A stretch of DNA of 64,000 nt, taken from positions 663,569 to 727,568 of the forward strand of contig UNRJ01000001.1 of NCBI GenBank assembly GCA_900537125.1. The letters are read 5' to 3'. The stretch comes from Rhodobacteraceae bacterium Alg238-R152. Its GTDB lineage: Bacteria; Pseudomonadota; Alphaproteobacteria; Rhodobacterales; Rhodobacteraceae. Below the pieces are notes generated by a model, which was given only the letters and a program-made list of their open reading frames with translations, did not search any database and had not been told where the DNA came from. How positions within the stretch are numbered: position 1 is the stretch's first letter; the number at the start of each line of letters is the position of its first letter. This document shows positions 54,522 to 63,710 of the stretch, one piece after another. The translations under genes and the position numbers were made by a program.

Positions 54522-55531
54522 GGGAACTGTCTCCGGCTGGTCAAAAAGCGTTCGGGGATCTCCCAGACAACGATGGATGGGAGGGACGAAAGATTGGAGC
54601 GCTCCTCCAAGAACGCATCCATAGGTTTGAAGGGGCCTTGGCCAACGCGGCTGAGATTGAGAACGTCGGCCTGCAGAGCCTGTTTCAGGAAGCCTTCGAA
54701 GTGGAACTCTGCCTTGGCCGAGTAACTCGTGCCTATGAGGGCAACGGGGATATTGGCAGCGCCAAATAGTCCTCCGGATGAGGTCACGGTGGTTTCGAAC
54801 GTATTGATGAGTTCGGCTGCGGGGCCCACTCGATCCCGATAGAGACCGGTCGCGACAAACGGCAATAAGTCGCTGTCAAATAGTGCCGCGCCTTTTGCAA
54901 TGGTGGTCACCTGCGCCTCCGGCAGCGTAATGTCACTCAGGGATTTGGCGACGGTCGCTGCGGCGCGCTGCGCGCCTTCCGGGCTCCAGTGCGTGTCTGT
55001 GCGCATAAAACTGCCTTCAAACCGAAGGGCCTCGCGCAGATCAACCTCGATCAACGCGGCTTCCCGGATCGCAGCCAAGGCCGCGTCATAGCGGGTCTCA
55101 AAGCCTTCGGATCGCCCGCGCTTGAGCCGGTGTGCGTGCATGCGCGCCTTGTCGGGAATGAGCACAGGGACGAGCGTTATGCCGTCCGCCGCCAACGCGT
55201 CGGTGACCTGCGCCAACTCGGTTGCGAGATCGCGGGGGTTGTCCGGCTCGGTGAATTCTTCGGCGGTGAAGAGCCAGCCGCCGTGACCAGCAACCGCTCC
55301 GGTTGCGGGTTCACGAAAGAACACCCATTTGACCGCAGACCACAGCGCAACCGCGCTTTCACGGGCCGGGACAGAATGCTCAAAACGGTCCTCATAGCCC
55401 CTTTGATAGGTGCCGTTTGCCCATCCCTGTGAAGGGTCCCCCGCATCGGTGTGCGAAAACGCCGTGACCGAGAGACCTGCCAGAAACGCGGCGATCCCGA
55501 GTGTGCAAAGGCTGTCTAACGAAGCTTGCAT
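54518..55531 (-). CDS. AlgJ-like periplasmic O-acetyltransferase
   Basis: A 337-aa membrane-anchored periplasmic protein: an N-terminal hydrophobic segment (LCTLGIAAFLAGLSVTAFS), then the SGNH residues in MRTDTHWSPEGA (Asp, His) and VALIGTSYSAKAEF (Ser). This matches AlgJ/AlgV. The ATG at 55531 with ribosome site agggag is preferred over a 57-codon upstream extension that runs into algI. AlgJ accepts acetyl groups from AlgI and passes them on to AlgX and polymer. The start is 11 bp after the algI stop. Confidence 0.87.
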   Translation of the reverse strand: MQASLDSLCTLGIAAFLAGLSVTAFSHTDAGDPSQGWANGTYQRGYEDRFEHSVPARESAVALWSAVKWVFFREPATGAVAGHGGWLFTAEEFTEPDNPRDLATELAQVTDALAADGITLVPVLIPDKARMHAHRLKRGRSEGFETRYDAALAAIREAALIEVDLREALRFEGSFMRTDTHWSPEGAQRAAATVAKSLSDITLPEAQVTTIAKGAALFDSDLLPFVATGLYRDRVGPAAELINTFETTVTSSGGLFGAANIPVALIGTSYSAKAEFHFEGFLKQALQADVLNLSRVGQGPFKPMDAFLEERSNLSSLPSIVVWEIPERFLTSRRQFP

Positions 55532-55542
55532 ATGACGGCTCC

Positions 55543-56919
55543 CTAAAACTGAAAGTAGAGGAAAGGGCTGTTGCTGCGCGCCTGCAGAGCGACAAAACAG
55601 AGGATCGACAGCAGGGCGGATTGCAGCGCTGGTGAGAGTGTCCGCCTGGGAAGCGCCAGACGCGGACCGATGGAGATGGCGGCCCCTATCAGCAGAAAAC
55701 ACAGTTCCGTTGTGGTGGTGAGCGTGACCAACTCCGGTCGCATCGCGATGCCATGTACGCCAACCATGCCGGCATACATCGCTCCGGCATCAGCAAGCGT
55801 CTCTGCACGGAACACAACCCAGCCAAGCATGACGCACACCATGGTCAGTGGCCACGCAACGGTCTTTGGCCATACCGTTTCTCGGTGTTTTGCACCCAAG
55901 GCGCGCTCGATCGCCATAAGGCCACCATGCCAAATGCCCCATACCACAAAGGTCCAATTGGCGCCGTGCCAAATCCCTCCCAGAACCATTGTCAAAAGCA
56001 GGTTGCGATAGGTTTTGATCTTGCCGCGCCTGTTGCCGCCCAATGGAACATACAGGTAATCACGCAACCAACTGGACAGGCTGATGTGCCAGCGGCGCCA
56101 GAACTCGGTGATGGACCGGCTGACATAGGGCGCGTTGAAGTTTTCCGGGAAGTGGAACCCAATCATCAGGCCCAAGCCAATCGCCATGGCTGAATAACCT
56201 GCGAAGTCAAAAAGCAATTGGATGGAGTACGCCGCGGCGCCGAGCCAGGCTTCAGCCATTGTCGGGTCGGGCAAAGCGAACATCCTGTCCGCGAGGGGCG
56301 CGACGCTGTCCGCCACAAGTAGCTTCATCGCCAAACCCTGAAGAAACCGGCGAAGGCCTTTGGAGAAAAGCGAAAGCGTGTGAGTGCGGTGCTCAAACTG
56401 ATGCGCGAGGTCCTTGTAGCGCAACACCGGTCCGGCGATCAGCTGCGGGAACAATGACGAGAACGCGAGGAAATCCGAAAGTTTCCTAGCGGCAGGCGCA
56501 TCGCCGCGCGCAACATCAATCACATAGCTGATGGATTGAAACGCCAGGAACGACAGCCCGATTGGCAGGATGATTTCCGGTACAATCAGGGCCTCCCCAC
56601 CCAGTGCCGTATTGAGGTTGCCGAGCAGAAAGGTTGTGTATTTGAACCAACAGAGGACGGCGAGGTTATAGGTAACCCCAAGCCTGACGGCCCATGTCTT
56701 TGTTTTGGGGCTATTGGTTCTTGATGCGACGTGGCCCGCAAGATAGCTGCCACCAGCGATGGCGTAGAGCACGACAAGGGCATCGGCGCGCCACCAGGCG
56801 TAAAACAACGTTGAGGCCAGCAGGATCAGCCAGTTTCTAAGAGCTTTCGGCAGCGCATAGTAGGCGGCCAGAAAGCACGGCAAAAAACCGAACACGAAGA
56901 TGGGGGTCGAGAAAACCAT
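55543..56919 (-). CDS. algI: AlgI-like membrane-bound O-acyltransferase (MBOAT)
   Basis: A 458-aa polytopic MBOAT protein. Family signatures are the N-terminal MVFSTPIFVFGFLPCFLAAY, NAPYVSRSITEFWRRWHISL and LGGIWHGANWTFVVWGIWHG with the catalytic His pair. It carries acetyl groups from a cytoplasmic donor across the inner membrane for polysaccharide O-acetylation. It follows algF by 4 bp and is followed by algJ. It is the best-supported member of the operon. Confidence 0.95.
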   Translation of the reverse strand: MVFSTPIFVFGFLPCFLAAYYALPKALRNWLILLASTLFYAWWRADALVVLYAIAGGSYLAGHVASRTNSPKTKTWAVRLGVTYNLAVLCWFKYTTFLLGNLNTALGGEALIVPEIILPIGLSFLAFQSISYVIDVARGDAPAARKLSDFLAFSSLFPQLIAGPVLRYKDLAHQFEHRTHTLSLFSKGLRRFLQGLAMKLLVADSVAPLADRMFALPDPTMAEAWLGAAAYSIQLLFDFAGYSAMAIGLGLMIGFHFPENFNAPYVSRSITEFWRRWHISLSSWLRDYLYVPLGGNRRGKIKTYRNLLLTMVLGGIWHGANWTFVVWGIWHGGLMAIERALGAKHRETVWPKTVAWPLTMVCVMLGWVVFRAETLADAGAMYAGMVGVHGIAMRPELVTLTTTTELCFLLIGAAISIGPRLALPRRTLSPALQSALLSILCFVALQARSNSPFLYFQF

Positions 56920-56923
56920 TCAA

Positions 56924-57508
56924 TCACCCCCCGATGTTTGGACCGAACCGGTTCTCTATGAGGTCCGCTCCGTCAGGGCGTGCCACAAACGTGATGTTCT
57001 GCCCTCTTCGCAGTTGAACATCAAAACTGCCCAGAACGGCTCCTGAAGAGGTCACGACCAAAAGTGTGGCAGCGACAGGATTGACGGTTCTGCCACCGGC
57101 GCTGTTGATGTCAGTGGTGCCGATAACGTCGATGTTTTGATCTGCCAGAACAAGCCGTGCGTGGTCATCTGAAAGGTTCAGTAGTGTCAGAAGAACCTTT
57201 GATCTGTCTCCTCGATCTGGCTCTCGAATGACATGGACATTGCCTGTTGCATCAACGGCTGCCGTGTAAAACGACCCTGCGCGCCCGCCGTCAGTCAGGG
57301 CGGTAGAGACTGGATAGTAAACGTCACCGGGCTCTTCAGGCATCAGAATGCCTAGTATTTCCGGTGGGGTTTCTGCCTCTATCCACCGTACAAAGGCTGC
57401 GTCCTTGGGTGGTGGGTCGTCATACAGTTCGTTGTCGGCCGCCCACACAGGACCTGGCAGAGTTGAAACTGCTAAAACGAATAGTGGCGCAAGTTTTTTG
57501 CGGTGCAT
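56924..57508 (-). CDS. AlgF-like periplasmic O-acetylation protein
   Basis: A 194-aa exported protein with signal peptide (MHRKKLAPLFVLAVSTLPGP, cut near VWAAD). The mature N-terminus ADNELYDDPPPKDAAFVRW and the central FYTAAV region match AlgF, which acts as adaptor in the AlgIJX acetylation relay in Pseudomonas. It is shorter and more divergent than Pseudomonas AlgF. The ATG at 57508 has a ribosome site (aaaggagaa). It is the first gene of the operon. The alginate polymerase, epimerase and export genes are all absent, so a different polymer is likely. Confidence 0.78.
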   Translation of the reverse strand: MHRKKLAPLFVLAVSTLPGPVWAADNELYDDPPPKDAAFVRWIEAETPPEILGILMPEEPGDVYYPVSTALTDGGRAGSFYTAAVDATGNVHVIREPDRGDRSKVLLTLLNLSDDHARLVLADQNIDVIGTTDINSAGGRTVNPVAATLLVVTSSGAVLGSFDVQLRRGQNITFVARPDGADLIENRFGPNIGG

Positions 57509-57878
57509 CGACGTTCTCCTTTCGGAAAAGGTGTATCGATACGTCGATGGCTTTAGGGTCAGCAAATGGTTAGTCGCCTGTGTCCAAAGGTTATCAGGCT
57601 CTTCTTTGGTAACTGAGCCGGCAAAACCCTGGGCGAGCTAGGAGCGGCACATGAACGCGCAGCTCCTTTAGTCTTTAAACGAAGTCAAACAGCGGCCACG
57701 GGGCAGTCGAGATTTTCGCAAATGAGATTCTGGCATTGCGGACATTGAAGCAAAACGCCGCGGAGGTCTGCAATGCGCCCTACGCACTGATCGATCATGT
57801 CCGCTTTGGGCTGCTAGCCGCCTATTCACATCGAACAAAACCCGCCAACCTTACGGTCGACGAGTCCTGCCCTTCCGT
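57509..57878. other. Upstream region of the O-acetylation operon
   Basis: No gene is supported in these 370 bp between algF and the insertion element. The algF promoter should be here. The right part next to the IS is probably interrupted DNA. Confidence 0.5.
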
Positions 57879-57912
57879 TGAGCAGCCCCTCTTGAGTGGT
57901 CCATTTTGAAAG

Positions 57913-58728
57913 TTAGTGCATTGTCGGTCTTTGGTCCATCGGGACGGTGGTCTCTGGCGCAGGTGGGCGGTATCCCAGAGCACTATGTGGTCGTTTGGTG
58001 TTGTAGTGGTTCCTCCAGCTTTCGATGATGGTTTGGGCCTCACGAAGCGAGTAGAAGATTTCACCGTTCAGCAATTCGTCTCGCAAGCGCCCGTTGAAGC
58101 TCTCGCAGTATCCGTTCTCCCAGGGCGATCCAGGCTCGATGAATGCCGTCTTGGCCCCAACGGCTTTGATCCAGCTTCTAACCGCTTCCGCAACAAACTC
58201 GGGGCCGTTGTCTGATCGAATATATGCAGGCACACCCCGAAGAATGAACAGGTCCGTCAGAGCGTCGATGACCTCGGTCGAGTTCAGCTTTCGCTTAACA
58301 CGGATCGCCAGGCATTCCCGGCTGTGTTCATCCAGGATGTTCAATGTCCTGAACGCCCTGCCATCCTCGGTCCGATGGTGCACGAAATCATACGACCAGA
58401 CATGATTGCGATATTCGGGGCGTAGCCGAACACAAGATCCATCGTTCAGCCACAGCCGCCCCTTCTTCGGTTGTTTCATTGGCACTTTCAGCCCCTCACG
58501 TCGCCACAGGCGTTCGACACGCTTGTCATTCACCTGCCAGCCCGCATCTCTCAGCAAAGCTGCAATCCGGCGATAACCATATCGACCATACTGGCGAGTC
58601 AGCTCGATCATGTCTGCAACCAGGCGGTCTTCATCGGCACGCCCCTGTGGTAATCGCCGTTGCGTGGATCGGTGTTGACCCAAGACGCGACAAACGCGAC
58701 GTTCGGAAACGTTCATCTGGCTACGCAC
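57913..58728 (-). CDS. IS3-family transposase OrfB (DDE)
   Basis: A 271-aa integrase-core protein with the DDE triad in [12 protein letters not shown] (Asp), IRSDNGPEF (Asp) and [16 protein letters not shown] (Glu), and the HTH_21 region [18 protein letters not shown]. The same frame is open upstream ([15 protein letters not shown]) to about 58775, overlapping the end of orfA at a GCAAAGGGAAAC stretch. A -1 frameshift there would give the OrfAB fusion that is the active transposase in this family. The element appears intact. Confidence 0.93.
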   Translation of the reverse strand: MRSQMNVSERRVCRVLGQHRSTQRRLPQGRADEDRLVADMIELTRQYGRYGYRRIAALLRDAGWQVNDKRVERLWRREGLKVPMKQPKKGRLWLNDGSCVRLRPEYRNHVWSYDFVHHRTEDGRAFRTLNILDEHSRECLAIRVKRKLNSTEVIDALTDLFILRGVPAYIRSDNGPEFVAEAVRSWIKAVGAKTAFIEPGSPWENGYCESFNGRLRDELLNGEIFYSLREAQTIIESWRNHYNTKRPHSALGYRPPAPETTVPMDQRPTMH

Positions 58729-58760
58729 AAGGTCGATGCAAGCACGGCGACGCGAGGGGC

Positions 58761-59039
58761 TCAGAAGTTTCCCTTTGCGGCCTCCGACAGGATCAATTTG
58801 TCCAGAGTTAGATCCGATACTGCCCGGCGCAGGCGCTCATTCTCCTTTTGGAGCCGCTTCAGTTCCTTGAGCTGTTCTGTGCCCATTCCGCCGTACTTCT
58901 TCTTCCAGCGATAATAGGTTTGTTCAGTCACACCGATCTGTCGGATCGCATCTATCCGGGGCATGCCTTGCCCCATCAGGACTTCAACCTGCCGCAGCTT
59001 CACGACAATCTCTTCAGGCTTGGGTCTCTTAATGGCCAT
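58761..59039 (-). CDS. IS3-family transposase OrfA
   Basis: A 92-aa HTH protein ([20 protein letters not shown], then [16 protein letters not shown]) with a leucine-zipper-like coiled coil ([18 protein letters not shown]) at the C-terminus. It binds the element ends. The stop follows the slippery A-rich stretch described under OrfB. Confidence 0.92.
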   Translation of the reverse strand: MAIKRPKPEEIVVKLRQVEVLMGQGMPRIDAIRQIGVTEQTYYRWKKKYGGMGTEQLKELKRLQKENERLRRAVSDLTLDKLILSEAAKGNF

Positions 59040-59317
59040 CTCAGGTCCTCCGCTTTCCTAATCATAGGGGCGGACCACTTCATTGGGGGACGCTCAGTCA
59101 AGGCAACAATGGAACATTGTTCCCTCTTCATCTGAAATATCCATCCTCTACCACCCGCGCAAAACACGCTTTTAGGCAGCCCCTAGCCAATTTCTGGCAT
59201 CTGTGCGCAGCACAGCTTCACGACACGATGGACGGAAACCGGTCATTCACTGCACGCTCAATGAACGGCTGATTTGGTGAACTCATCCGCGCGGTCTCAC
59301 GTGAGCTCCATTTCTTA

Positions 59318-59743
59318 CTACGAAACAGCTAGGAGATCGAAGAAATCTGCCTGCTTTGCGCTGATCTCTCCAAGAATGCGTTCTTTGGTTCTCGGGCTTC
59401 TGAACATCTGATAGTGAGCAACTGCTTTGTGCTGGCTGCAAGCTGCAGCAACACGACGAATGGCCTCCTCTACTAGCTCAAGCGCAGCGTCTCCTTCGGG
59501 CAACTCGGCCATTTGTGACTTCACATGGAGAAGTTTGCACGCGAAGAGAATAAACCACTGACCATAAACTAGGTATTGATACTCGTGTCCGCTCTCAGGC
59601 GAAGATCCAAATTTTGCTTGGTAAGCGTCGCGAAGCTCTTCGATGACCCCGTAAATCCGATAGAGCTTGATCAGTTCATCAATGTTCTGGCGGCTACCAA
59701 ATATCTGCTGGAAGCGGGCATCAAAAATCGAATCTGATTCCGT
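59318..59743 (-). pseudogene. 5'-truncated gene fragment of unknown family
   Basis: The frame is open for 141 codons from a TAA at 59744-59746 to a stop at 59318, but has no ATG, GTG or TTG in its first 70 codons. The first possible start is a GTG at about 59524. The composition reads as real protein (FDARFQQIFG, LIKLYRIYGVIEELRD, YLVYGQWFILFACKLL). The missing 5' part lies where an IS3-family end begins at 59781, so the gene was probably cut by that insertion or a linked deletion. I do not recognise the family. The flank 59097-59317 shows no gene. Confidence 0.55.
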
Positions 59744-59780
59744 TTAGGCCCGATCAGGCTCTCTGAGATCAAACGACAGG

Positions 59781-59932
59781 TGTCTGACGTCAGCGCTTAT
59801 GGGTCCAAATAGGACGATTTGATAAGAGAGTGTTTCTGGCTCATCGTGACCACCGAGGAGTGGACGATGAGAAAGACAACCAAGAGCCCCGGCGAGAAGA
59901 TCGTCAAAGATATAAAGCGGGCCACGCGCTGG
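59781..59932 (+). mobile_element. Left-end remnant of a second IS3-family element
   Basis: The stretch starts with an inverted-repeat end, TGTCTGACGTCAG, that matches the end at 63710 in 20 of 27 positions. After an 86-bp leader it carries the first codons of a transposase OrfA at 59867, reading MRKTTKSPGEKIVKDIKRAT, a start common in IS3-family OrfA proteins. Homology stops at about 59930, where DUF333 sequence begins, and the frame ends in TGA at 59933. Minus-strand ORFs crossing this segment are spurious. Confidence 0.75.
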
Positions 59933-60380
59933 TGAATCCTGCAGCGGCCTACTGTGTGAACACGCCGGAAAGTACAGTATTCGCACAACAGAAAATGGGA
60001 AAGCCGGGCTTTGCTCCCTTGAGGATGGTCGCGAGATCGACGCTTGGGACTATTTTAGGGAAAGCCACCAAAAGGACACTGATATGAGTGCATCAACGAT
60101 AGCCAATCCGGCCGCCAGTCACTGTGTTTCAATCGGCGGAAAGTATGATCTGAAAACAAGTAACTGTACGCTTTCGGATGGCAGCATAATCAACGCATGG
60201 GATCTTCTTCGAGCCTCTCACTCGAAATCAGTCCAACTGGCCAACCCTGCCGCCACTTATTGCCTGAAAATTGGCGGGAGCTATCAAATTCAAGACGGAG
60301 ACCACGGAAAGGTAGGGATTTGCAAAAAACCAGACGGTACAGTCGTTGATGCTTGGGCCCTGTTTCGCGCTGAGAACTAG
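59932..60380 (+). pseudogene. Frameshifted three-module DUF333 gene; last two modules still readable from ATG 60084
   Basis: Three DUF333 modules (pattern NPAAxYC...GGxY...GxC...DGxxxxAWxxFR) follow each other. Module 1 starts VNPAAAYCV at 59932, then shifts frame: one missing G after 59958 would restore YCVEHAGKYSIRTTENGKAG and LEDGREIDAWDYFR, which runs in frame into ATG 60084. Modules 2 and 3 form an intact 98-aa frame (60084-60380). DUF333 proteins are usually small exported or lipid-linked proteins; here no signal peptide remains because the 5' end is fused to the IS remnant. The 98-aa ORF could still be translated. Confidence 0.7.
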
Positions 60381-60510
60381 ATCTAACACCTACATTCGCG
60401 GGAGCCGTTCTACGTTCAGCTTCCGCTATAGTATTCCCACAGAAACTCTGACCCAAAATTCAATCTTAAAAAAACAATGACCCATCGCACTAGAGGGCCA
60501 GTTCATGCCG

Positions 60511-61359
60511 TTATTTTGGGAATAGGAATGTCGCTATTAGGCGTGCTCCCCACCCCTCTGGCCCGGTTGACGAAGACTTCGCCCAGTATCTCACCCCGCC
60601 TCCAAGGCTAACCGGTCGCTTGCCGATACGGGTTAGTTTGGTCACTGTGAAATTTATGGGGACGCTGCTCTCTTTACGTTCCCAGTCATATGTTGCCTCA
60701 CTGTTCAAAGCGAATGTCCAAGCATCTGCAGTGGTGTAACTGACAAATGGTTGAAAGAAAGTGGCGTCTATTTTTGTTTTCCCGGATGTCCCGCCTACAG
60801 ACCACAGGTGATTGGCCAATGCTCCAACTGTCCAGGGACCTTGCTGTTTAAGAACCACACCGGTCAAACCTGCGGCAAACTGATCTTGTGTCAGACCCGT
60901 TTCGCCTGTTGGTAACAAGAGTACTGGTCCGACACCCCATATTAGCCCGCCGATTTCCACCTGCGACGGCGAAAAGAAAAAGCTTTGAACAATGTCCCCC
61001 ACCCCAGATTGCGACGAGTTCGAAACAACATCAGACTGATACGACAGGGGTATAATTGTCCGTGAGATCAGGTTCCATCTTTCATTCAACGTGAAAGGAA
61101 CCACTGGCTGAATGTTCAGTGTAGTTCGGTTTCCATTGTTGCCAGTTCCAATGCCGTCATCGTAGTTGAGTTGAAATGGAACACTGACAAGCGATGCCAC
61201 AGGGTTCGACAGTTGCTTTGCCAAATCCGCGTGTTCCTGAGCGGCAGCCCCGCTGCAGCCGCCAAAAATAGCCGCTGCAATTGAAGGAACGTACAGTTGC
61301 AGATACCCAATAAGCTTTATTCTAGAAACGTTCGTTTTTCTGAAATTCACCCAACGCAA
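60511..61359 (-). CDS. Outer-membrane beta-barrel protein (transporter/phenol MetA-like family)
   Basis: A 282-aa exported protein with signal region (VPSIAAAIFGGCSGAAAQE). The mature protein alternates in a beta-barrel pattern and ends in Phe-Leu-Phe-Pro-Lys (ARLIATFLFPK). The NPVASLVSVPFQLNYDDGIG start and VGPVLLLPTGE block match a large group of proteins annotated as MetA-pathway-of-phenol-degradation or simply transporter. Function unknown. A start a few codons in is possible. It shares strand with the amidohydrolase 160 bp upstream. Confidence 0.8.
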   Translation of the reverse strand: MRWVNFRKTNVSRIKLIGYLQLYVPSIAAAIFGGCSGAAAQEHADLAKQLSNPVASLVSVPFQLNYDDGIGTGNNGNRTTLNIQPVVPFTLNERWNLISRTIIPLSYQSDVVSNSSQSGVGDIVQSFFFSPSQVEIGGLIWGVGPVLLLPTGETGLTQDQFAAGLTGVVLKQQGPWTVGALANHLWSVGGTSGKTKIDATFFQPFVSYTTADAWTFALNSEATYDWERKESSVPINFTVTKLTRIGKRPVSLGGGVRYWAKSSSTGPEGWGARLIATFLFPK

Positions 61360-61519
61360 AACAATGTCCTCGCAAAAAACTCAAATCAAAATACAGCACT
61401 GCTCTGATTCATAAATCGCAACGCTCTATAGAAAGCGTCATAATCTGACGTTTTACCTTCCGCCCTCCGCTTCGCGCTTGCAAACACCTGTGTTCTTTTC
61501 AAAACACCCCCGACAATAA

Positions 61520-63400
61520 TCAAATATGTCCGTGAACTGTTGAAAGAGCATGATGCAGAGCTCGATAGGCAAAGTCATGATCACCCGCACCTGTGTCGAC
61601 GGGTAAGAATGCGTCTTTCTGAGCCGTTTCTGAAACCCTTTGTACCCGCCCTTCCATCACGGTTCCCCAAACACCGATGTCCTTGATCAGCTTTGGATCA
61701 ACGGTGACAGGGTTTGCATCCAAGACGGTGAAGTTGGCCAATTTGCCCGGTTCGATGCTCCCGATTTCACCCTCTAGACGATGCGAAAACGCGGCATTAA
61801 TCGTCACGCCGCGCAGGGCTTCCTCTGCAGTGACTCTTTGGTTCTCGCCCGCCACACGGCCGGAACTCGTAATCCGATTTACCGCACACCACATCAAGAA
61901 CAATGGATCACAAGGAGCCATTGGCATATCCGAATGCAAAGACCAAGAAACGCCGGCGCGCGACACATCGGCAAGCCGCACCATTTGGTCTGCTCTCTCA
62001 GGTCCTAGCCCAGTCTCGCTATAACGGTCGGCCAAAGCGGTAACATAGTATGGGTTTGCGCTGACAATCGCGCCAAGCCTCTGTATGCGATCAACCTGAT
62101 CCGGAGCACTGACTGCGAAGTGCACAACAACTGTACGATGGTCGTACCGAGGATTGCGTCGCAGGTTTTCTTCAAGTGCATTCAGTACACGATCGAGGCC
62201 GGCATCTCCATTTACGTGCACATGCACTTGATAACCCGCATCCCAGTAAATTCGAAACGCTTGTTCAAACGCGTTCAAATCCATCATCCACTCACCTTCA
62301 TAGTCTCCCACCGCAGGGTCTCGCAGTTGAATAGCAAGGGAGTAAATGGCGCCATCCGCAAACAGTTTGACACACTTAGGCGCCATACTGGTCATGCCAC
62401 CGTACCAATCTCCCAGTGCTGTTGTAGCGCCAATTACCTTGCTGTCGTCTTGATTGGCGGCAATCAGGCTTTTCCCGTCAGGAATAAAACTCCAACGGAA
62501 CGGCATGGAGGGGGCAGACATAACTTCGTTGACGGCATTTTGAACAGGCCGCGCCAGAATGCCTCCAGGTTCGTTGCCGTAAGTGACGCCCTTGGCATGC
62601 ATATAGTCTCGCATGATCTCCAACCCGGATCGAAATTTGTCCGGATTGATGATGAGTGGTGCAATTTTTGGCAGAACGGCAAACATCCCTTGTTCCCAGA
62701 AATGCCCCTCGTCAAAATTGGACTGAGCTTGTTCAGATTTCGACCACCCGGCAACAAGTTCAGCTGTCACCCCCGCTAGACTGAGTGCAGCCGAGTTCAA
62801 AACGAACTCATGACAAGATCGAGCCCATGCGATGATCGGCCTGACAGTGCTAATAGTATCCAAATCCGCTCGGGTTAGCGGTCCGTAAAATGCAGCGTGG
62901 TAACCCCAAGTCAACAGCGTTTCAGTGGGGTTGGTCATCGCCGTTTCTGCAGCGCCGAGGCGCGTCATGAAGTCCTGCCTATCGCTTAACGCGTGCGCCG
63001 TCCCACCCGGAAGCTCCCAGTCTTCTATCGACAAGATGACCGACGACATAGTGAGCCCCGCAAGGATTGGATGATCGTGCTGTGCGATAAAACCAGGGAC
63101 GATGACTTGATCGTCAAATGTGTTGTCAACTTTAAAGGGCTGATCACCAAGAGCCGCTTTGACTTCGCCGAGCGTACCCGTTGCAAGAATTCTGCCATTC
63201 ACTACGGCAACGGCCTCAGCAACAGGCTGGTTGGCATTCAAGGTCACAATCTCTCCCGCCGTAAAAACTGTTGCGGTCGACATCTCTAACATCGCCCCTC
63301 CGATGTCGGAGAGGGAAGATGTTGCGGCCAAGGCAGTCCCTGAGAACCATGGCGCAGTGGTTCCGGCGAGAGCCGTCTTGAGGAAGGTGCGTCTAATCAT
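61520..63400 (-). CDS. Tat-exported amidohydrolase (YtcJ-like, amidohydrolase family 3)
   Basis: A 626-aa protein with twin-arginine signal MIRRTFLKTALAGTTAPWFS. The metal-dependent hydrolase fold is seen in VPGFIAQHDHPILAG, where the usual HxH metal motif reads HDH, in VHVHVNGDAGLDRVLNALE, VVVHFAVSAPDQ and SLHSDMPMAP, and the C-terminal IGSIEPGKLANFTVLDANP is characteristic. It hydrolyses an unknown amide, imidic or formamide bond in the periplasm. With the barrel gene it may form an uptake-and-degradation pair, which is inference. IS material lies just upstream of its promoter. Confidence 0.93.
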   Translation of the reverse strand: MIRRTFLKTALAGTTAPWFSGTALAATSSLSDIGGAMLEMSTATVFTAGEIVTLNANQPVAEAVAVVNGRILATGTLGEVKAALGDQPFKVDNTFDDQVIVPGFIAQHDHPILAGLTMSSVILSIEDWELPGGTAHALSDRQDFMTRLGAAETAMTNPTETLLTWGYHAAFYGPLTRADLDTISTVRPIIAWARSCHEFVLNSAALSLAGVTAELVAGWSKSEQAQSNFDEGHFWEQGMFAVLPKIAPLIINPDKFRSGLEIMRDYMHAKGVTYGNEPGGILARPVQNAVNEVMSAPSMPFRWSFIPDGKSLIAANQDDSKVIGATTALGDWYGGMTSMAPKCVKLFADGAIYSLAIQLRDPAVGDYEGEWMMDLNAFEQAFRIYWDAGYQVHVHVNGDAGLDRVLNALEENLRRNPRYDHRTVVVHFAVSAPDQVDRIQRLGAIVSANPYYVTALADRYSETGLGPERADQMVRLADVSRAGVSWSLHSDMPMAPCDPLFLMWCAVNRITSSGRVAGENQRVTAEEALRGVTINAAFSHRLEGEIGSIEPGKLANFTVLDANPVTVDPKLIKDIGVWGTVMEGRVQRVSETAQKDAFLPVDTGAGDHDFAYRALHHALSTVHGHI

Positions 63401-63526
63401 TGGGGATATGGGTCCTCCAGAAAAAGCTCTATTTTTAAATAATTGCTTCTGTCGATAGCATAATGTCGGCTATCACGTCTCCATCAAAATCAATCCATGA
63501 TTGTATTCATTGATGTGTCCGATGTA

Positions 63527-63710
63527 GGGCTTTGTTGCACAAACCGGGTGAAGGACGTTCTTCCCCTTACTCGGGACGGACTTAGTCTACGGGCTCAGTG
63601 ATGGGTATGCCAAGAGCCGTGTAGCGATTGAGGACGGCGATGCGGATTTGGATTTCTGCGACCTGCCTTTCGAAGTCTCGCGCCATCAACGATTGGCCGA
63701 GAAGTTTCAT
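63527..63710 (-). mobile_element. IS5-family fragment with transposase C-terminus
   Basis: An inverted-repeat-like end GGGCTTTGTTGCACAAA (63527-63543) and, on the minus strand, the last 42 codons of a transposase (63581-63710; ...RDFERQVAEIQIRIAVLNRY and TALGIPITEPVD at the end) belong to the IS5-type family. The coding frame breaks exactly where the IS3-family end begins at 63710, so this element was cut by that insertion. The 126 bp between here and the amidohydrolase start contain nothing else that I can name. Confidence 0.75.

Larger units (their letters stand above)
57879..59096 (-). mobile_element. IS3-family insertion sequence (IS407-like), about 1.2 kb
   Basis: Two overlapping transposase frames on the minus strand are enclosed by imperfect inverted ends: TGAGCGTCCCCC...AGTGGTCC at the upper end (59096 inward) and TGAGCAGCCCC...AGTGGTCC at the lower end (57879 inward). 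Total length, 1218 bp, is typical for the family. No clear target-site duplication is visible, so the insertion may be old or the flanks rearranged. Confidence 0.8.

Noticed and set aside
59110..59122. GGAACATTGTTCC palindrome as a LexA box
   Set aside because: Alphaproteobacterial LexA boxes are direct GTTC-N7-GTTC repeats; this symmetric site is near no SOS gene.
59744..59986. 80-codon minus-strand ORF (and an overlapping 63-codon one)
   Set aside because: Most of it is antisense to the IS3-family left end and to the OrfA start on the plus strand; the apparent protein is a by-product of the IS sequence.
59830..60087. 85-codon plus-strand ORF
   Set aside because: It spans the IS remnant in the wrong frame and only enters DUF333 frame for the first few residues; the module is better read as a frameshifted pseudogene.
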